This document shows, piece by piece, positions 60,078 to 64,000 of a stretch of DNA of 64,000 nucleotides (positions within the stretch are counted from its first letter, which is position 1; every line of letters starts with the position of its first letter). The stretch covers positions 38,971 through 102,970 of the forward strand of contig NZ_JHYY01000030.1 in assembly GCF_000621205.1 (NCBI RefSeq), given 5' to 3'. The stretch comes from Halotalea alkalilenta DSM 17697 (GTDB lineage: Bacteria > Pseudomonadota > Gammaproteobacteria > Pseudomonadales > Halomonadaceae). A model generated the notes under the pieces. That model was not told where the DNA came from. It ran no database searches and saw only the letters and a list, made by a program, of their open reading frames with translations. The position numbers and the translations under genes are program-made.

Positions 60078-60425
60078 TCGCAGATGTTTCCATCGCCGCA
60101 GGCGCGCGAGGATGCGCGTCGAAGCCAGGACGAACTCGGTAGCAACATGATCTCCTCGATGCCAGCCGAGGTGCGAGCGAGGAGGCGCCCCCGGCGGGGC
60201 CAGACGATAGCGCTAATGTAGACGCGGGGAAAGGTCAGAAGTTCGCCATCGGCGCGATTATGAGGCGACACCGATCAGCGAACCCCGCCCCGGAGGTCGA
60301 ACGTAGCCTCAGCACTCCCGTTCACTCGGGGGAAATCCGACCAGCTCGCCGCAGGCTGGCAACGGGCAGCCGCTCTCTTGCCCGCGCCACCAGCCCGCCT
60401 GGGCCCGGCGCCCCCACCCTTGGGC
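60078..60425. other. hpt/mprF intergenic region
   Basis: A 348-base gap carrying the sigma-E-like mprF promoter. The leader to the mprF ATG would be about 130 bases. The remainder (60250-60425) is the 3' flank of hpt; I see no terminator with a T-run and no small gene there. Confidence 0.5.
60217..60244 (-). promoter_or_regulatory. Candidate sigma-E promoter of mprF-acvB
   Basis: On the minus strand: GAACTT (60244-60239), exactly 16 bases, then TCTACA (60222-60217). Both boxes and the spacing fit the sigma-E/AlgU pattern (GAACTT, 16-17, TCTnA-like), with one deviation in the -10. The cognate sigma factor gene is at 63-683. Confidence 0.5.
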
Positions 60426-61007
60426 TTAGAGTCCCTTGGGCGCGAAGATACCCGGTGCGTTGCGCCAGTAGCCCTGGTAATCCATGCCGAAGCCGAACAC
60501 ATAGCGATCCTCGACCTCGAGGCCGCAGAAATCGGCCCGCAGCCCCGGCACCGCTTTGCGGTCGTGGCGCTTTTCGACTAGCACCGCGGTGGAGACACTG
60601 GCGGCACCGGCCTTCTCGCAATGGTTGATGATCGCCGCGAGCGTCGCGCCCTCGTCGAGGATGTCGTCGACGATCACCACATGACGACCGACCATCGGCC
60701 GCTCCGGCGACACCCGCCAGAACAGCTCGCCACCGCGCAGGCCGCCGCGATAGCGGGTGGCGTGCATGTAGTCGATCTCGAGCGGGAAGCCGAGCCGGGT
60801 GAGCAGATGCCCGGTGGTGATCAAGCCGCCGTTCATGATGCAGAAGAACAGCGGCAGCTCGTCGCCGAGGCGCTCGCCTATCTCGGCGGCCATCTGATCG
60901 AGCGCGTGCTCGATCTCATCGAGGGTGACCAGGCAATCGGCCTGATCCATCAAGGCCTGCATGTCGAGACGATGACGTTGAGGATCGAAAGGGGCAGTGT
61001 CGGGCAT
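60426..61007 (-). CDS. hpt: Hypoxanthine-guanine phosphoribosyltransferase
   Basis: Purine salvage enzyme, about 193 residues. The PRPP-binding motif is VVIVDDILDEGATLAAI near residue 110, with CIMNGGLITTGHLL near 55 and DYMHATRYRGG in the flexible loop. VEDRYVFGFGMDYQGYWRN is the purine-binding end. The start is the ATG of MPDTAPFDPQ; a TTG three codons upstream is possible. It follows nagZ with a 45-base gap, an order also seen in related genomes as far as I recall. Confidence 0.9.
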   Translation of the reverse strand: MPDTAPFDPQRHRLDMQALMDQADCLVTLDEIEHALDQMAAEIGERLGDELPLFFCIMNGGLITTGHLLTRLGFPLEIDYMHATRYRGGLRGGELFWRVSPERPMVGRHVVIVDDILDEGATLAAIINHCEKAGAASVSTAVLVEKRHDRKAVPGLRADFCGLEVEDRYVFGFGMDYQGYWRNAPGIFAPKGL

Positions 61008-61052
61008 CTTGTCCAATGGGAGTCGTATCGGGTTGTCGATTGAGTGGCTGGC

Positions 61053-62081
61053 TCAGTAGCCATGCTCTTCGGCGAGCTGTTCGAGCCGCACGTGGGTGGT
61101 ACGCCAGCGGCCGAGCGCGTCGACGGAGCCTAGATCGGGGCGGGGATGATCGTAACGCAGAGCATTGAGTCGCCGCGAGCGCACCGGATCGTAGCTGACC
61201 GCTTCGAGCACCGCCAGCGCCGCGGCACGGTCATTGCAGATCAGCACCATATCGCAGCCTGCTTCCAGCGCGCGCCGCGCGCGATCGGCGGGAGAACCAG
61301 CGAAATGCGCGCCCTGCATGCCGAGATCGTCCGAAAGCACCGCGCCGCGGAAACCGAGCTCGCTGCGCAGATACTCGAGCCAGCGGACCGAGAAGCCCGC
61401 CGGCTGGTCGTCGAACGCGGTATAGCGGACATGCGACGGCATCACGCCACCGAGGCGCGGGGATAGCCGCTCGAACGGCACCAGGTCGTGGGCGCGCAGC
61501 GCTTCGAACGGCCGAGGGTCGACCGGCAGCTCGTGGTGCGAGTCGACGTCGACACCGCCATGGCCAGGGTAGTGCTTGCCGAGCGCCACCATACCGGCTT
61601 CGTCGAGCCCATCGACCAGCGCCCCGGCCAGCAGCGCGACCCGCTCGGGGTCGGCCGAGAAGGCGCGGTCACCGATCGCCGGGCAGCGGTCGTCATCGAC
61701 GTCGAGCACCGGTGCGAAGGAGAAATCGAACCCGCAGGCCGCGAGTTCCAGCCCCATCAGCCAGCCGGTATCGCGCAACAGCGCGAGCGTGGACTCGGGC
61801 GCCTCGGCATGCAGGCGGTCGAACGCCGCCATCGGCGGCAGCCGGGTGACCCCGGTGCGCAGCCGCTGGACGCGCCCTCCTTCGTGATCCACCGCGATCA
61901 AAAGCTGCGGGCGCAGTTCGCGAATCGACTCGCACAGGGCGCGCGCCTGGGCGGGCGATTCAAGGTTGCGGGTGAAAAGGATCACCCCGCCGACGGCGGG
62001 GTGCATGAGCAACTCGCGCTCCTCGTCGTCGAGCGCCATCGAGGCGAGATCGAGCATCACTGGGCCAAGTTGGGCGGACAT
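61053..62081 (-). CDS. nagZ: Beta-N-acetylhexosaminidase NagZ
   Basis: Cytoplasmic peptidoglycan-recycling enzyme of glycoside hydrolase family 3, 342 residues. It removes GlcNAc from anhydro-muropeptides and so affects AmpC induction where that system exists. The loop motif LGKHYPGHGGVDVDSHHELP near residue 160 carries the catalytic His, and the nucleophile Asp is in AVLSDDLGMQGA near 245. DHEGGRVQRLR and IGDRAFSADP are typical. No signal peptide, as expected. Confidence 0.93.
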   Translation of the reverse strand: MSAQLGPVMLDLASMALDDEERELLMHPAVGGVILFTRNLESPAQARALCESIRELRPQLLIAVDHEGGRVQRLRTGVTRLPPMAAFDRLHAEAPESTLALLRDTGWLMGLELAACGFDFSFAPVLDVDDDRCPAIGDRAFSADPERVALLAGALVDGLDEAGMVALGKHYPGHGGVDVDSHHELPVDPRPFEALRAHDLVPFERLSPRLGGVMPSHVRYTAFDDQPAGFSVRWLEYLRSELGFRGAVLSDDLGMQGAHFAGSPADRARRALEAGCDMVLICNDRAAALAVLEAVSYDPVRSRRLNALRYDHPRPDLGSVDALGRWRTTHVRLEQLAEEHGY

Positions 62082-62352
62082 GCGTTTCTCCGGGTCGGGG
62101 CCGCGAGAAGGATTGACTAGCTGGTCGCGGCGAGGACCCTGACCATTCTAGGTGCTGCCACCGGCGGCGTACATCGAAGCGGCACGTCCCCACTGCCCAC
62201 TCCAGGTGATCGAGCCGGCTACCTGACTCCCGAACAGCCAGGAAAATAGCGCTAAGCGCTTGTGCCGACACAAAATTATCGCCCTCTCGCTTGCGCCGGC
62301 GAATATACTGGATACAATCACAGTCCATAGACGCCATCACAGGCCCGATGCA
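62082..62352. promoter_or_regulatory. nagZ/lexA divergent regulatory region
   Basis: Holds the lexA promoter and LexA box at its right end. TTGTG-CCGA-CACAA (62260-62273) is an exact 5-bp inverted repeat just upstream, preceded by TAGCGCTAAGCGCTT. The repressor, if any, is unknown. Confidence 0.5.
62291..62323 (+). promoter_or_regulatory. lexA promoter with LexA (SOS) box
   Basis: -35 TTGCGC (62291-62296), 16 bases, -10 TACAAT (62313-62318). CTGGATACAATCACAG at 62308-62323 matches the SOS box CTGT-N8-ACAG at 7 of 8 fixed positions and covers the -10, so LexA should repress its own gene. Confidence 0.75.
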
Positions 62353-62982
62353 ATGACCAAGCCCCTCACCCAGCGTCAGCAAGACGTGCTCGATTTCATC
62401 AACGAGACCCTGGCCAGCCATGGCTACCCGCCGACCCGCGCCGAGATCGCCCGCGCGCTGGGGTTCCGCTCGGCCAACGCCGCGGAAGAGCATCTCAAGG
62501 CGCTCAAGCGCAAGGGAGTGATCGAGATGATTCCCGGCGCTTCGCGCGGCATCCGCGTACTCTCCGCCCCCCCCGCGGAAGAGCGCGGGCTCGCGGTGAT
62601 CGGGCAGGTCGCAGCCGGCAGCCCGATCCTCGCCGCCGAGCACGTCGATCGCTACTGCCCGCTACCGGCGGACTACTTCACTCCTCGCGCCGACTACCTG
62701 CTGCGGGTGCGGGGGCTTTCGATGCGCGACGCCGGCATCCTCGACGGCGACCTGCTCGCGGTCCATCGCACCAGCGAAGTGCGCAACGGTCAGATCGTGG
62801 TCGCGAGGCTCGGCGAGGAGGTCACGGTGAAGCGCTTCGAGCGCAGCGGCGGCCGTATCCGCCTGATCGCCGAAAACCCCGACTTCGCCCCGATCGAGGT
62901 CGATGGGCAGCGTGAGCAGCTCGAGATCGAGGGTATCGGCGTCGGTATCATTCGCGGCGACAGCGGCCAGGGGCTGCACTGA
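62353..62982 (+). CDS. lexA: SOS repressor LexA
   Basis: Represses DNA-damage genes and self-cleaves when RecA is activated. About 209 residues: a winged helix-turn-helix ([39 protein letters not shown]) and a peptidase domain. The cleavage site Ala-Gly is in [11 protein letters not shown], the nucleophile Ser in [19 protein letters not shown] and the Lys in [10 protein letters not shown]. The ATG of MTKPLTQ lies 29 bases after the LexA box. Earlier in-frame codons lie in the promoter. Confidence 0.95.
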   Translation: MTKPLTQRQQDVLDFINETLASHGYPPTRAEIARALGFRSANAAEEHLKALKRKGVIEMIPGASRGIRVLSAPPAEERGLAVIGQVAAGSPILAAEHVDRYCPLPADYFTPRADYLLRVRGLSMRDAGILDGDLLAVHRTSEVRNGQIVVARLGEEVTVKRFERSGGRIRLIAENPDFAPIEVDGQREQLEIEGIGVGIIRGDSGQGLH

Positions 62983-63011
62983 GCACCCCGATTCTCGAGC
63001 GACCAGCATGC

Positions 63012-63033
63012 AAAAGGGGCGCCGAGGCGTCCC
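63012..63033 (+). terminator. Presumed lexA terminator hairpin (copy 1 of an 18-bp palindrome)
   Basis: AAAA followed by GGGGCGCCGAGGCGTCCC: an 8-bp stem with one G-T pair around GA. It lies 29 bases after the lexA stop. The T-run expected next is only TT before the mobile element begins. Confidence 0.65.
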
Positions 63034-63418
63034 TTCAGACTGCTGACAAAGTATTTGAAGATGCCACGATGGCTTCCAGCCGCCTCCGAGAGCGCGCTGG
63101 ACGGCAATCGCTTGCACCGGGGTTTGCGACATGGATGTCGCAAAAGGCGCGCCCGGACAGGGCGGAAAAACTGCTCCTGCATTTTCCGCATTCCCGCCAT
63201 CCATGGCGGTCAGACGTCCATGCGCGCCGACCCGAGGGCAAGCGATTGATCGGCCAGGGTTTCGCGATCTCGTGGCGGCGCGTCCCCTTTCAGGGGGAGC
63301 GCGAGGGGTCCGCCCCTCGCATCTAAGCGAGCAAGAGGCGCGTTAGGACCCAAACGGTTCTCGACTCGCCAGGATCGAGAGCGTCGCTGGGTTAAAAGGG
63401 GTTTGTCATTAATCTGAA
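63034..63418. mobile_element. MITE-like non-coding element with terminal inverted repeats
   Basis: The left end TTCAGACTGCTGACAAA (63034-63050) and right end TTTGTCATTAATCTGAA (63402-63418) are inverted repeats of 17 bases, identical except for a central block of four. The element is flanked by two near-identical 18-bp palindromes. Inside are a 10-bp inverted repeat TTTGCGACAT/ATGTCGCAAA (63123-63144) and GCGAGGGG/CCCCTCGC (63301-63320). No protein is encoded. The left end shares its first 14 bases with the end of the adjacent insertion sequence, suggesting movement by that transposase. Confidence 0.65.
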
Positions 63419-63436
63419 GGGACGCCGAGGCGTCCC
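63419..63436. repeat. Copy 2 of the 18-bp palindrome
   Basis: GGGACGCCGAGGCGTCCC, a perfect 8-bp inverted repeat. It differs by one base from 63016-63033 and lies exactly between the MITE-like element and the insertion sequence. Confidence 0.85.
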
Positions 63437-64000
63437 TTCAGACTGCTGACGAACCCTGCTTTTACAGGCAGGGTTCTTCATTTCAGTTCAAGCCACCCAC
63501 TTTGCGTGCAGAAATCCAGGGAATCGGTAGATGACGGTCATGGCGCTTATCACCGCCTCACAGCGCCGTTGAACAACGCTCCAGGCCCCAAAAATGGATG
63601 AAAATAGCCGGCGCATCCGCGCCAGGGCCATCTTCTTCAGGTTTTGGCAGGCTGCGGCAAGCAGACACTGCTCTCTCACCCGAGCCAGTCCCCGCATCCG
63701 AGCGTAGCGATGGCCGTGTAGCTGTTTGGCATCGGCGAAGCTTCGCTCCACCGTCTCCTTTCGTCGCTTGTAGAGCCCTCGCCCATAGTCGCTCAACCGA
63801 TGGCTCTCGATACGCTCCTTGGCGTCCTCCCAGACGTGCCGGGTCACCAGCTTGGTGTGATTGGCGCTTCTCGTGCAGGAGGTCAGTCGTGGGCAGTGCC
63901 GACAAATGGCAGGGTCACTGCGGTAGTGCCGATAACCATGGCGGTCGGTGGTGGCGTAGATCAGCCCGTGTCGCTCTGGACAGAGATAGGCATCCTGCTC
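63437..64000 (-). mobile_element. Insertion sequence end (IS1182-like), cut by the window edge
   Basis: The end begins TTCAGACTGCTGACGAACCC at 63437, directly after the second palindrome, and shares its first 14 bases with the MITE-like element. GAACCCTGC/GCAGGGTTC (63451-63476) forms a subterminal hairpin. The transposase gene reads towards this end. The other end lies outside the window. Confidence 0.7.
63488..64000 (-). CDS. IS1182-family-like transposase, C-terminal part
   Basis: Partial gene: 170 residues remain before the stop and the frame is open to the window edge, where the N-terminus is cut off. The visible part starts EQDAYLCPERHGLIYATTDR and has a cysteine cluster CPERHGLI, ICRHCPRLTSC typical of the insert in IS1182-type DDE transposases. 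KRRKETVERSFADAKQLHGH carries the expected catalytic Glu, and EQCLLAAACQNLKKMALARM is the conserved C-terminal helix. No frameshift or stop is visible, so the copy may be intact. An ATG or GTG start inside the visible part would be spurious. Confidence 0.85.
   Translation of the reverse strand, partial: EQDAYLCPERHGLIYATTDRHGYRHYRSDPAICRHCPRLTSCTRSANHTKLVTRHVWEDAKERIESHRLSDYGRGLYKRRKETVERSFADAKQLHGHRYARMRGLARVREQCLLAAACQNLKKMALARMRRLFSSIFGAWSVVQRRCEAVISAMTVIYRFPGFLHAKWVA

Larger units (their letters stand above)
62983..63487. other. Non-coding stretch between lexA and the transposase
   Basis: Contains, in order, the lexA terminator hairpin, a 385-bp element with terminal inverted repeats, a second copy of the hairpin and the end of an insertion sequence. 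Short frames of 64-136 codons occur on both strands but show no domain or ribosome binding site and cross the element's hairpins, so none is called. Confidence 0.7.

Noticed and set aside
63035..63346. Several frames of 64-136 codons after lexA
   Set aside because: They overlap one another on both strands, cross the hairpins of the mobile element and show no start signals or domains.

Overview
This GC-rich window (roughly two-thirds G+C by eye) is a stretch of gammaproteobacterial chromosome. It has dense operons, short gaps, ATGA start/stop overlaps and almost only core genes. The protein set and order (AlgU-like RpoE, RhlB, RNase E, mltG-tmk-holB-tatD, plsX-fabD-fabG-acpP-fabF, lol-comEC-msbA-lpxK-kdsB-murB, nagZ-lexA, a Tus-family protein) point to the Halomonadaceae or a close oceanospirillalean relative. 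That placement is inference from gene content and was not tested against a database.

Layout. 1-7.1 kb: the envelope-stress sigma factor rpoE, a DAHP synthase, dinG, rhlB, a small unknown basic protein and xthA. 7.3-13.65 kb: a five-gene peptide ABC transporter operon led by an M19 dipeptidase, ending at a strong hairpin. 13.7-16.05 kb: a three-gene proton-channel/energy-transducer operon (TolQ-like, TolR-like, and a transducer with a TolA-like middle and TonB-like end) behind a promoter that overlaps a Fur-box-like sequence. 16.3-21.0 kb: a fused dihydroxyacetone kinase, a mercaptopyruvate-type sulfurtransferase and a UvrD-family helicase. 21.0-30.5 kb (minus strand): tatD-holB-tmk-mltG-pabC-fabF, then acpP-fabG-fabD-plsX-rpmF-yceD, so fatty-acid synthesis, dTMP synthesis, peptidoglycan processing and ribosomal protein L32 lie together. 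31.2-38.7 kb: yceF, an S49 protease, a HAD phosphatase, rluC and, divergently, RNase E with a long leader.

38.8-48.6 kb is one continuous minus-strand envelope cluster: a LolC/E-type protein, lolD, comEC, msbA, lpxK, ycaR, kdsB, a tyrosine phosphatase and murB. It covers lipoprotein release, lipid A export and phosphorylation, KDO activation and peptidoglycan precursor synthesis. 49-56 kb: a Tus-family replication-terminus protein, soluble transhydrogenase, a divergent ApbE-like protein and Mfd. 56-60 kb: mprF and an acvB/virJ-type hydrolase, matching the known pair that makes and degrades lysyl-phosphatidylglycerol, behind a candidate sigma-E promoter. 60.4-63 kb: hpt, nagZ and, divergently, lexA with a LexA box.

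The right edge is the only accessory region. Directly after lexA, a 385-bp non-coding element with terminal inverted repeats lies between two copies of an 18-bp hairpin that looks like the lexA terminator. A transposase-bearing insertion sequence (IS1182-like) with the same terminal sequence follows and runs off the window. Regulatory links visible in sequence: rpoE and mprF-acvB both have sigma-E-like promoters; lexA is autoregulated; the Tol/Ton operon looks iron-responsive.
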